The translations under genes and the position numbers were made by a program. The notes under the pieces are model-generated. The model had not been told where the DNA came from. It did not search any database and saw only the letters and a list, made by a program, of their open reading frames with translations. Positions 53,770 through 64,000 of a stretch of DNA of 64,000 nt are shown here, piece by piece (position 1 is the first letter of the stretch; each line of letters opens with the position of its first letter). The stretch comes from Homalodisca vitripennis (taxonomy: Eukaryota > Arthropoda > Insecta > Hemiptera > Cicadellidae). Where the stretch lies: positions 1 through 64,000 of the forward strand of contig NW_025778969.1 in assembly GCF_021130785.1 (NCBI RefSeq), read 5' to 3'.

Positions 53770-54128
53770 GGAGGAGTTCGGCATTGAGTTGAGAACTACT
53801 CCTGGAAAAAATGTCTTTGCGAGAGCTAAGGAGTTTGGCATTAAGTTGAAAACTTCAAAGCTCACGTGGGGCAGAAAAAAACACTTGCAAAATATAAAAG
53901 TTTTTTGCGAGTACTTGACAGTGAGACGGAAAGGTTCGGCATTTAGTTGAGAACTTTAACGGACTCGCTAAACGGTCTCGCAAGGACACAAAAAAAAAGT
54001 TTACTTTTTCGGAGGTGGCAAATTTGTTATGGAGTGGCCATCACGACAGAGTGGGCGATGGTTGGGGCCCACTCGCAAAGAGAGGTGACACGGAGAGGTT
54101 CGGCATTGAGTTGAGAACTTGAACGTGT
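53770..54128 (+). repeat. Hairpin family 2: four copies with a constant 13-nt loop
   Basis: Inner stems: 53775-53779/53793-53797 (AGTTC/GAACT), 53832-53836/53850-53854 (AGTTT/AAACT), 53930-53936/53950-53956 (AAGGTTC/GAACTTT) and 54096-54101/54115-54120 (AGGTTC/GAACTT). Loops are GGCATTNAGTTGA in all four. Each has a different outer stem: GGAG/CTCC, GAGCT/AGCTC, GCGAGT/ACTCGC and ACACG/CGTGT. Constant loops on changing but paired stems imply selection on RNA structure. Confidence 0.85.
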
Positions 54129-54326
54129 TCAGTGTTCTTTGTTAAGTGAGATTAGGCCTCCTGGGGAAACTCACTATAATAAAAAACGCGCCGAGACCCC
54201 TACGGCCTGGCTCAAAGCCTACCGTGGTGATGGAAACGTGGGTCAACTACGCTGCATTCCTGTCTATATTCAGCTTGGCAGTTTGCCACGACCACAGCCG
54301 CGACTACCTCCACTTTCATTCCAAGG

Positions 54327-54573
54327 TATATATACTACCTGTGGCGAGCTGATCGTCACAGTCACTCTTCGTCTACGTGTCGACGCTCTCATTACAGGTA
54401 AGTGACTACACTACACATTTAACTGTTTTCTTTAAGATATTCGACTGCGCTCTCTATTTGCGGTGTGTTGCTCACGCATAGTTATTCTCAATCCGCTAGC
54501 CAAGTTAACAGTTTTACGATGAACTCGTTGTTAAGATTATTCGCTATACAGATTGTCGGTTTTTCCTTTACAG
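54327..54573 (+). promoter_or_regulatory. TATA box, initiator and 5' UTR intron of the last conserved gene
   Basis: TATATATA at 54327-54334, CACAGTC initiator about 31-33 bp downstream (near 54358-54360), splice donor ACAG|GTAAGT with intron start 54398, and a pyrimidine-rich acceptor ending TTTACAG at 54573. This leaves a 176-bp intron and an ATG nine bases into the second exon. Confidence 0.65.
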
Positions 54574-54581
54574 ATTGAAAA

Positions 54582-54903
54582 ATGGAACTTTCTACAAAGC
54601 TTTCGTCCCTGGAGAAGCATGGTGAACCCACACCAAAGATGGCGATAAAAGAGTTGACACGGAAAGCTGGCTTACAGGATCCTGGAGGCAAAGAAGGTGG
54701 ACACTAAATTTGACCGGAAGGCAGTGATGTTACTCGTAGAAGTGGACAGCACCAAAACAGCCGTCACATTTCTACCGGTGAGATTTGAAAAGACTTTAGA
54801 TGACAGTGATCTACAAGAAATGACGTCGTCTAAAAGGTATAAAGTTAGATGTACGGGTGTTAACGGACTTTTGGTAGATGTTAAGATTTGGAAATGTATG
54901 TAA
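54582..54903 (+). pseudogene. Conserved small Polinton protein (LPxR type), frameshifted
   Basis: ATG at 54582 gives MELSTKLSSLEKHGEP and a helical start; after a frame change near 54668 comes YRILEAKKVDTKFDRK, AVMLLVEVDSTKTAVTFLPV and RFEKTLDDSDLQEM, ending VKIWKCM. This beta-rich layout with an F-L-P-x-R-F core recurs in arthropod Polinton proteins; an OB-fold or ssDNA-binding role is possible but unproven. AATAAA at 54917-54922. Confidence 0.5.
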
Positions 54904-55101
54904 TCAGAACGCTTTTAATAAACGTTAGTACGGACGTAAACACGTGTGTTATTTCTGCAACGACCCCGCCTCCCGGCTATTTTTAGATAGTGCATCTATG
55001 CAGGAGATGTACCGTCACATGTGGTGACCACATGCAGTTGCTGGTGTTCATAATTGTGGGTCTTTCTCACTCAGTACTGTGTTCGCGCCGACTCGGTTAA
55101 G

Positions 55102-55377
55102 ATGATATCAGTAATTATTGCTGCTTATTCTTTGTATTTACGTGTTATTGACCTGTTGTCGACTCCATCACCACCACCGTGTCCCCTTTCGAGATCGTCC
55201 TCATTCATCTCTTCAACAGTCTCCTGGGGTAGTGTTAGTAGCGGTTGGGAGTTTTTTTGGGACTCAGAATCAGAAGAATCCGAGAGTGGATATTCAACAC
55301 TAGAAGAAGAAGAAGAAGACGACGAATTCGATTTGCGTGGTGGTGGTGGTGGCTGGAACGGCTGGAGAGAGTACTAG
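55102..55377 (+). CDS. Unknown Polinton ORF, 91 aa, Ser/Pro-rich with acidic tail
   Basis: ATG at 55102. Hydrophobic N-terminus (ISVIIAAYSLYLRVIDLL) that could be a signal or membrane segment, a Ser/Pro stretch, then SESEESESGYSTLEEEEEDD and Gly5. A donor-like gtgagt follows near 55397. No family recognised; low-complexity composition weakens the case. Confidence 0.4.
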   Translation: MISVIIAAYSLYLRVIDLLSTPSPPPCPLSRSSSFISSTVSWGSVSSGWEFFWDSESEESESGYSTLEEEEEDDEFDLRGGGGGWNGWREY

Positions 55378-55739
55378 GCTACTAGACTTCCAAAAAGGGT
55401 GAGTTATTTTTATTGTTGTCTCCGGTTATCATTAACAGATCACTACATTTCACTGTGATAATGTTTCCGTCTCTAGTTCACCAAATACCAATAGCTGAAG
55501 ATTCCGACTCTAGCTGGTTTTAGATTTTTTTTTACAATAACCGTACGGTAAAGTACCATATTCACCTTCACGCTTGCGTTTTGGGTCAGTAATTGACAGA
55601 GTAAGGCGTAGAGATGGTCTGGTACACACATGTGCAGTTGTAGTCATTGGAATGCACAGCTGTATCCGCTCTGTCACCATGTGCTGTAATGAGATTATGC
55701 TCGCCTACACGAGAGAGAGCAGTCATCGCTCTTAAAGGT

Positions 55740-55823
55740 ATGCCAAACCGAGTGGTCTAAGCGCTCGTCTTACGTTCCGCCGGGACCAGGGTTTCAAATC
55801 CTGGGCGGCTTGGTATACTTTTT
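55740..55823 (+). ncRNA. tRNA-like pol III unit just inside the right TIR
   Basis: Ends pair over 7 bp with one G-U (ATGCCAA with TTGGTAT, 55740-55746 and 55810-55816). A-box-like ACCGAGTGGTCTAAG resembles tRNA-Leu/Ser; B-box-like GGTTTCAAATCC has one extra T; T-stem CCAGG/CCTGG is perfect; a T5 terminator follows at 55819-55823. The anticodon arm is not canonical. No counterpart exists at the left end, so it is unique to this side. Confidence 0.5.
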
Positions 55824-55938
55824 GCGTCCTCACTTGTCGCTACCAGAATGTTGTAAGCCGTGTGTTGTGTTGCCGTCTCTACCAGATAGCAGCACCGCAG
55901 TCGCAAAGCTAAGAAAACTACAGCTGATCGCCGATAAA

Positions 55939-56324
55939 CGCCGGGCGCCCCGCGCCGCACGTACAGCCATATCGCGCCGCCACGCACAACTCGTCTCCGT
56001 GGTCCAGTGGTCAGCGCGACAGTCTCGCATTCGTAGGGGTCCGGGTTCGGATACCGGCCGCCGGAGACACAAATTTTTGTTCATCCGCCATGACACCGTC
56101 CGCCATCGCTCGTCCGCCATCGCTCTCGTAAGGTGGGGGGCTTGCTGCTCTCCCATTGGCTGGGGGGTCGTCGCAGGGGGTCTAGGAGGGGGCGGGGGGT
56201 GTGGGAGGGGGGGGGAGGGGAGGGGGGCAGGGGGCGTGGCCTAGCCGCCATTGCTGCTTTCTCATTGGTCCAGAATAACTCCATAAGAGCCCATGTTACG
56301 GCCAAAGTGGCGCCCGTTCTACTA
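55939..56324. repeat. Polinton right terminal inverted repeat
   Basis: Reverse complement of 36922-37304. The G-rich strand (56,137-56,240) is nearly continuous G runs. The outer end is GTTCTACTA; the next base differs from the left flank. Confidence 0.95.
55993..56068 (+). ncRNA. tRNA-like sequence inside the right TIR
   Basis: Mirror copy of 37175-37250: 76 nt, perfect 7-bp end pairing, A and B box-like motifs, and a T5 run at 56074-56078. Transcription would run outward into flanking DNA, as for the left copy. Confidence 0.5.
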
Positions 56325-56340
56325 TTAGTACTGACAGAAA

Positions 56341-56410
56341 GTGGAACTGGAATTGAACCTGCGCCATCTGAAACTTAGGCCCAAAATCAGACAACCTAGA
56401 TCGCCCGGCA
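56341..56410 (-). ncRNA. tRNA-like fragment in the right flank
   Basis: Minus strand 56359-56349 reads GGTTCAATTCC, a perfect B box, 17 bases outside the Polinton end. An upstream A box is weak. It may be a SINE or tRNA relic at the insertion site. Confidence 0.35.
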
Positions 56411-58400
56411 ACTCGCTCTCCCAGACATACACATAGACTGCATGCGATAAATAGAATGCTAACTTACTCCTCATTGCTATTTCTGATAATTCTTGTACAG
56501 TATACTTTGAAGCTAGGTAGATTAATAAACTAACCTCAAACTAAAAAATATGCTAAATCATTTTTATAATGTTTGTATCCTAACAAATCTTTTTCTTTCC
56601 AGAATATTATTGCTTCATCTGTGAATACTTTTGCAGATATGTAAGTCTAATTTTACGAAATTGTTATAAAAACGACATCTTACCTTGATACACAATCATG
56701 TATCTCTTCTTCTAGCCCATTCACAGAAACAATGAGTTAGATTATTCTAAATGGTTAATTCCAACTGTAGTTTGACTCCGGAAGAATTTCACCGGTCCCC
56801 TGTGATGATTTTTATAATTATTCGTCAAGTTTTAATTTGGCACGGCACAATATCTTGTTAGTTGTTATTCGAACTGGGCTGTCTTTCAAATACTGGCATT
56901 CTCCTCGTATTGACTGATGTCGTTTAGTCCTCCATCGAGAACCCAAGACTCATACAGTCTGCAAGATTTATTGCCCTACATTTTTCATCACAAGTGAATC
57001 AGTTATCGCTATTTCTGTGTTTATTCCTTTCCTCAGCTGGAGTTCATCAACATTTTGTCTGGAAAATACTATCTGACAAGGTTCTTAAATATATTATAAT
57101 TTTTAACCAAATTCCAACTTGTTGGTAGAGTTTTATTTATATAATTATTAAATTGTGTTTGTGTTTTCCGTACAGTTTACAAACTTTATTTCAAAAAGTA
57201 ACACTGCATCAAGAAAATTAGCTTTATAATTCATAGCGGTATTTGTAGCAGTGACTTTTGATTCTTGATATATAACATACTGTCTATCTGTATTGACTTC
57301 CAGAAGTGGGCAATGGATCTTTTGACACTTAACTTTTTAAATATGTTTCTTTGTAAAACAAAATAATTATGAACTTAGCTTGAGACCAAATCTACTATTT
57401 AATTCTTATTTGTGATTGCAGATCTAGTACGTCCATCACTCACATTTTTTATGTTTCATATCAAAACTGATTTTGTTTTGAAAACGATATTAAAAATTCT
57501 AGGAATTATGAGGACCCAAGAATTCTATATCTTGGAGGATTGTTACACATTTAACAGGTAAAAGAATGACAAACAATACAACTAACTAATAATGACAGAC
57601 TTATTTACAAATGAAATGAAATGAAAAATTGCAGATTAAGGTTTTATTGGAATCCAGAGCGTTAGGCCGCGTTTGAAGTAACACAATGCATTTCTTACGG
57701 AAAAGATGAAACACTAAATTTAGGTTCCACGAGGATATTAATTTATTTAACGGTCATAGTATCACACTTGAAAGCTTCATATATATTAGCTAATTGTGTT
57801 TATATTAAATATTGCAATCAAGTTCCAAAAATTCTTGTACGGGAATACAAAATATTTTGTCCTTTTTCGGCCATTTACCTTTGGTCACAATCCTGCGCAA
57901 AAGTGTATATGATACATTATTGATTCAGCTATCAACAAACATGAGTGGACCTAAACATCCTCTCTGTATGTATGTCTGCCTACACGTTATATCTAACAAC
58001 ATTTTGATGATGATGATTTAAGTTATGGTTTATACATGTCTTTCTTATAGACTTCATTTTTGCAACTTACTCAATTGGTTGAAAAAAAGAAAAATTTTGG
58101 TACAGTTGTATGTTAATGTAAATTTTAATTTTATTTAATAATATTGGATAATAAAGAGCAACACTTGGATTATCCGATCTAACGAGGTATTTGGCATGGT
58201 TTGTTTATTATTCCTAAAATTGTGAACTTAATCATAAACTGTGTTTGTGAAATATCACTGTTTTCATTTACAGATCAAATTGACTATTATTTGTTAATGT
58301 TTTCGGACACGGTGTTTCATCATCAGCCGAGCCACTTTATCCAATTGACTGGTTCCATTATTGGCCTCTACAGCCCATTTAATCTCGCCCAGGACCGACC
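56411..58400. other. AT-rich non-coding DNA
   Basis: No supported gene. Short frames near 57,812-58,416 are compositionally random and have no motif. Confidence 0.6.
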
Positions 58401-58406
58401 ACTCGC

Positions 58407-59297
58407 ACAGTCTTAATTAAACGATGGCGTATATTACCGTGTAACCGCAATCAGTTTTGTTTTAGCGCAATTGTGTAAACTCACACGAGTCGTTCACAAT
58501 TACATCTGTAATCCTCGCACAGTCCTTAATTAAACGATGGCGTACATTACCGTGTAACCGCAATCAGTTTTGTTTTAGCGCAATTGTGTAAACTCACACG
58601 AGTCGTTCACAATTACATTGTAATCTCGCACAGTCTTAATTAAACGATGGCCTACATTTACCGGTGTAACCGCAATCAGTTTTGTTTTAGCGCAATTGTG
58701 TAAACTCACACGAGTCGTTTCACAATTACATTGTAATCTCGCACAGTCTTAATTAAACGATGGCCTACATTACCGTGTAACCGCAATCAGTTTTGTTTTA
58801 GCGCAATTGTGTAAACTCACACGAGGTCGTTCACAATTACAATTGTTAATCTCGCACAGTCTTAATTAAACGATGGCCTACATTACCGTGTATACCGCAA
58901 TCAGTTTTTGTTTTAGCCCAATTGTGTAAAACTCACACGAGTCGTTCACAATTACATTGTAATCTCGCACAGTCTTAATTAAACGATGGCCTACATTACC
59001 GTGTAACCGCAATCAGTTTTGTTTTAGGCCCAATTGTGTAAACTCACACGAGTCGTTCACAATTACATTGTAATCTCGCACAGTCTTAATTAAACGATGG
59101 CCTACATTACCGTGTAACCGCAATCAGTTTTGTTTTTAGCCCTAATTGTGTAAACTCACACGAGTCGTTCACAATTACATTGTAATATCGCACAGTCTTA
59201 ATTAAACGATGGCCTACATTACCGTGTAACCGCAATCAGTTTTGTTTTAGCCCAATTGTGTAAACTCACACGAGTCGTTCACAATTTACATTGTAAA
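58407..59297. repeat. 111-113 bp satellite, eight copies
   Basis: The block cttaattaaacgatggc recurs near 58413, 58525, 58634, 58747, 58861, 58974, 59086 and 59199. Copies are almost identical in base substitutions but differ by many single-base insertions (for example cattaccgtg against catttaccggtg, and gtgtaaac against gtgtaaaac), mostly in homopolymers. Confidence 0.95.
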
Positions 59298-62200
59298 CTG
59301 AACTTTACCTCGTTTTCATCCCGAACCTCCATAGAAATCATAATATTAGCTAATTCATCGTAGCGAAATCTATTTTTTAATTCAATTTTTAATATTAATA
59401 ATGAAACCATTAGTACTAAATAAATACACGTGCTTTGAACTTTAATCAAGATAAAATCAAACATACATTGATAGAATACCAATATATTCATTGCTTAATC
59501 TCGGGCTGCACAGTATCTTGTTAAATTTTCTTGATGAGCTTGTAGGAAAACAAATTAGTCGACATATTTCCTCTCAATCGATCAGTAGGTCACTGCAAAA
59601 AAAATCTTAAAAACAAACTCTATTTGGAAAACCTTAAAATGAACATAATAACAGTTAATCGTTGTTATAATTATTGTAGGTAAATTCCTGCTTAGTGTTG
59701 TGTATTTTTGTAAAACAGACACATTATTTCCAAAATTCATGATTTCATGAATGAAGAGAATGAGTTGTAAAAACTGGCCATGAATGAACTATGAAATGAA
59801 ATGTGCCCTTTATTTAAGAGGCAGAGTTAGGGCTATTTAGCCCTCTCTACCACTCAACCTCTAGACATGGAATATCGTATGGGGTAGCCAATTGCAGAGC
59901 GATGTAACACGTGGGACTTTGATAGACAGATATATTTACAGATATTTTGATATCTGGGCTAGAGATAGTGCAAAGTTAGACTCATTGTATGTGACCGTAA
60001 CACATGTTATCAGTACGATTGACCTAAGGATAGAAATCTTCCCTTATTTTTATGTGATTCGATCCTCTCACCGGCCAGTGACTAAGCACATGGGCAGAAT
60101 AGGGCTTGGAAATAGGGTGAGTAAATTCCTTCAACAAATATAAAGTAATTGATTGATAATCAGCGTTCCTGCAATCCTACGATACCCAAAAACCAAAGAA
60201 GCGCCAATGTTAGAGTCTGTTTCATGAAATATGTTTTTTTAAGTATTTTATTTCCTATTTGATAAATCCTATCATTCATACCTAATGAATAACTAATACG
60301 AGAAAAGAGTAAATAAATCTAATTGAATATTTTCATAGAATATTTAAAACCACCTAAACTAAACCAGGGTTTATATTTTAAGTGGATTAATGGCTGCTTA
60401 TTTACGAAAAATATTAGAGACGTCTTCAATTCTTCTAATTAATTAAAACTGTTATCGAAATTAGCTGTCGTTTAGGACAAAAACCCAGGTAAAAAGTCTA
60501 AACTATGCACGTTAACGAGAGCGTATAAGTTTGGAATGATTTAGTGAAGTTTCGTACACAACCCACCGGATTTCCCGGGCCATGACAGATTTCTTATCTT
60601 ACAATTTCTGTTCGGCATTGTTAAAACTTGTCTTGGCAACAAACTTCGGTAACAATGGGAAAAAGAAGTTTAGGTTCTTAGTTTCAGATGTCTAAGCAAA
60701 TTTCTCGAACGTTACAAACGTTGCCAACACTGCCTCCTACATAAGTCTTATTTTTAAGGATTAGGCACCGTAAACTATTTTAAAACTGTTTATATTATAC
60801 AGGACGCAATGTTCTCAACATTATTTTAGATCATACACATTCAATTAAATTTTAACGCAATCCCAAAAAAACCCCTCAAAACATTAGTAATACGTCGCTC
60901 TCCAAAAGAATGGAAATTCCCCATTCCTCTTTTAAATTCCTTAATAATGAAAGTTGAATGTATAATAATTATATTAGGTAGATTTTGTACAAAAGGCCTA
61001 TAAATTACACCACGTACAGCTCCATAAAGTAAGTTTATACATCTGTCTAATGAATATTTCTGTTATATTAATCGGTTTATAAACTCTATAACAATCCCAA
61101 AAAAGGCCAAAAAATTGAAACTTTTGTACAAAAATTGATATAATAAATATATCGGCTTAGTTCGTTGGTACGCCATTTAGTTCCAATAAATTTAAAACTA
61201 AGAATGTACCAACTCCAGTATTGGCGGGCCCAGAGAGCAATTATTATTGTAACGAAGTTGACATCTTGTATTTCATAATAACTTATTTCAGCCATAACAT
61301 CTACCTACTCCTTTCCCGCTCAACCGAAATGGACTATTTCATAAATCTTTTTGCTTTTACCCTTTTAAAACTAAACTAAAGGTCAGAAACTATAAAAATG
61401 ATCAAATTCCAATTATAAACTTGTGATTCATTAAATAACGGAACGAAAGTGTAAAAGTTGACGCAGTTTTACTTGTAAAGTTTCCTCTACTTGCAAAGTA
61501 GCTATTTATTCCCATCAAACAAGAATAAAGGTTTCCTCCACTTTCTATGCAAAGTACCATTCAGTCTCTCTAAATAGGAAGTAAAGGCGTGCTTTTCACA
61601 CCCGAGAGAGACTGAGTTAATTTGTCTCCAGCCGTTTATTGTGTTGCTCTAGTTATGGTATTGCGAAAAATAACTAACTTAAAAATAAATAACTTTCACG
61701 TATAGAATATATTGTAGATAGGAGTGTCATTGATATTTGTTATGGGCAGTGATTCAGAGCAAAGGTATAATTATTAATAAGTGTATTTACTAAACATGTA
61801 TCTGAGAGACGAGTTATTTTTGTATCATATAAAAAACAAAAATTCCTTGCCATTATCAAGAGACATATTGTTCCCGGCTCCGCTCCTCTCTTGGCGGTCG
61901 AACTGTTCAATTCTCCGAAAGAAAGAGTCTCCTTCCCTTCGGATCCATAAATAACTATTATCATATATCTTTAGAAAAAGCGGCCAGTTTCATATTCGGG
62001 TCGAAAGAAAGAATTTCTCTAAAATGTGCTATCATGGGATATGACTCTTCTGAAAACGACTACCCCAATAAAAAATGTTTGACATAAAATATAATAATAA
62101 TTATTGTCCCTCAAAATTTTACAATTTCATTATAAAGATTATTTTATGACTGATCTAACCGCACTTCTATTGATATTGCTAGCAGACTATGTATTTAATG

Positions 62201-64000
62201 TAGGATTAAATAGTTTAATAAATGTAAGCTTTATGGCACAGCATGGAAAGTTTCTCATGAGTATAGAATATAATCCATAACGTAGTGATGACAGATAGTT
62301 CGCACCCTAATAATTTTTAAACGGTTTAAGATAGAGAGATGAAACTCATGGAATGTTGCTGAACTAATATAAACTATTTTTGAGCATTTAAAAATTTTCC
62401 TTGGTTAGGGGGGAGAGGTGAGGCGCTACCAACTCAAAGTTTTCAAATTGAAAACCCCCACTTTGTGATTGTGGATGTTACGAAAACAAAAAATAAACAT
62501 TTTTTGTGTAATCCAGAGGTCTTGGCCTTCATTTGTTTCGGACATATTGAGAATCGGTTATTGATGTCAACACTATATTTTAACATTATATAAACTTCGT
62601 TTTGAACAGGTAGGAAAAAATAAAATATCGATAGTATACGAATTTCTTTCAACTTTAGAAGCACTTTTACAAAGAGACACTATTTTCATTTTTAAAAGGA
62701 TGAAAGAAAATATAAAAATTAAGGAAACCAGGTTATCTTTACGAAATTACCATGTGCTGAATTGAAAAAAATATAACAGGATTTTAGACTTTTGCCATCG
62801 TTATATGTTTTGTAACATTTAACGATGGAAAAATGTCCGAAATCCTGTAATCCTGTGAAATTTTCCATCGTCAATAACAAACTTAAAAAAGAATTGAAAA
62901 ATATGATTTGTTGTTTTTTTTTATTTCAAAAGGAAATGGAAAGACAAGTCAGGATAGTCACCTTCATTTGATTTAAACACGCTATTTTACTTTTCAATCA
63001 AAACATTTTTGAATAATTCAAATTGTATAGTTATGCTTTTGATCCGTACTAACGTACATCACACGCGAGTACGTGACGTATGACGTGTATTACTATTATT
63101 AATCAACTGTCATTATTAATTTTTTCAGTTCGATAAAGGATATGTACTTATTGTTTTATTCTTTACCAAAACCCTGCAAAGCCATATGCAAGCAATTTAC
63201 AAGCAGATATTGTTTTCCCCATAATTTTATACTACAAGTGAATTTGTTTGAATACACTACAGAAAGTGTAAAAAACGAAATGTTAAACCAAACAAGATTT
63301 CTATGTTGAAATGTACTTACAGCTCTACTTTGCGTTCGCTTGTGATGCAAAGAGTGACTTATAATACAGTACCGCGAACATTTCAAGTGTTGTATGTTCG
63401 CCTCCATGCGCCCACAGCCGACGTCCAGTCAATCTCGGTATCGGAGATGGAATATTCAGCGATGTGTAAGACGTATAAAGACTTTGTTGGGCTTTCTTCT
63501 CGTCTCTTTTGACTCCACTATCATATTTACCTAGAAATTACTTGGTGTACCATGCGTTAAACTACTATTGCAAATCCTCAAAGTTTAGGGATTTAGAAAA
63601 CTGATGGATTGGGTATTTTTTGGATTACTGTTTTTACTTTATCCTGAAGCTGCTCTTACAAAAATCCGATTCACTTCTTGCCCGGATAATAACCAAGCTA
63701 AAACTGAGACATACTTGGGGGAATGATGGCCTGTATGCAAAGGGAGACGCAAATCAATTTTGGATATCTTAATTTGTCTTTTTATTAATAAACGTGTCTA
63801 GTATAGTATTTTTTCTTTTGTTTTTTTTTCTTTAACAAAAACTTGACACATGAAGCCACGCAAGACTTGTTAGGAATGGCCTCCACACATTTAAAAAAGG
63901 CAAAGCAATATATTTACAACTTGTTTTTAAAATTGCACTTGTTTTGTCAACAACTACCAAATTTTGAACAAATTCAAGATGTGAGTGTCTTTTAAGCGCA
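59298..64000. other. AT-rich non-coding DNA
   Basis: No supported gene on either strand. A short dispersed-repeat-like segment lies at 59,790-59,885 (gagttagggc, then an agggct/agccct inverted repeat, then ctctaccactcaacctctag). Nothing else stands out. Confidence 0.6.

Larger units (their letters stand above)
36922..56324 (+). mobile_element. Polinton/Maverick (adintovirus-like) element, near full length
   Basis: Bounded by inverted repeats (36922-37304 and 55939-56324), 19.4 kb in all, within the usual 15-20 kb. It encodes the diagnostic set: protein-primed PolB, retroviral-type integrase with chromodomain, FtsK/HerA-type packaging ATPase, adenain-like protease, penton and hexon. All recognised genes read left to right. 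Ends begin 5'-(T)AGTAGAACGGG; the 6-bp direct repeat TTAGTA at 36921-36926 and 56325-56330 is a candidate target duplication but overlaps the repeat on the left. More than fifteen frame changes and the gap in the integrase indicate that this copy is defective. Confidence 0.95.

Noticed and set aside
53440..54125. CRISPR-like spacing of repeats in the hairpin region
   Set aside because: Eukaryotic context, imperfect repeats, variable spacing and covarying stems; no cas genes.
54139..54405. 88-codon frame after the hairpins
   Set aside because: It runs through the TATA box, initiator and splice donor of the following gene and has no motif.

Overview
The window is repeat-rich, AT-rich eukaryotic nuclear DNA, almost certainly from an arthropod and most likely an insect (order not determined). 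Supporting evidence: a split host exon resembling the first exon of TMTC1, an irritans-type mariner, a BEL/Pao gag remnant, a CR1-like non-LTR retrotransposon, a Helitron and a full-length Polinton/Maverick (adintovirus-like) element. I saw no bacterial operons, CRISPR array or rRNA.

Layout. 1-7027: a CR1-like retrotransposon (349-6680) inserted cleanly into an 81-bp satellite. Its ORF1 carries a FLYWCH-like finger, a coiled coil, seven tandem TQT-bearing repeats, a Ulp1-like protease and an SGNH esterase; ORF2 has APE endonuclease and reverse transcriptase. Both ORFs are frameshifted. 7.7-8.8 kb and 10.2-10.6 kb: two more tandem arrays. 15.48-15.70 kb (minus): the only host coding exon I can defend. 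16.8-28.5 kb: a minus-strand Helitron with an uninterrupted ORF of about 1840 codons, with two satellite arrays in its 3' noncoding part and two large arrays of a ~177-bp repeat around it. 29.7-31.3 kb: decayed BEL/Pao gag and mariner.

36,922-56,324: a 19.4-kb Polinton bounded by ~385-bp terminal inverted repeats. Every recognisable gene is on the plus strand: protein-primed DNA polymerase B, chromodomain integrase, packaging ATPase, a glycosyltransferase-like protein, a GLYELIF-motif protein, three fibre-like paralogues, a PLA2 protein with a basic tail, adenain-type protease, penton, hexon and several small unknowns. Genes in the central cluster often overlap by ATGA. Replication (PolB), integration, packaging (ATPase), maturation (protease) and capsid (hexon, penton) functions are all present, so the ancestor could have been a virus. 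This copy has many frameshifts and an in-frame gap where the third catalytic residue of the integrase should lie.

The least explained part is the last 3 kb of the Polinton. It holds two families of four hairpins each with constant loops and covarying stems (53,438-53,709 and 53,770-54,128), a TATA-initiator-intron unit, and several tRNA-like sequences with pol III boxes, one of them inside each terminal repeat. 56.4-64 kb is AT-rich non-coding DNA with one 111-bp satellite (58.4-59.3 kb).
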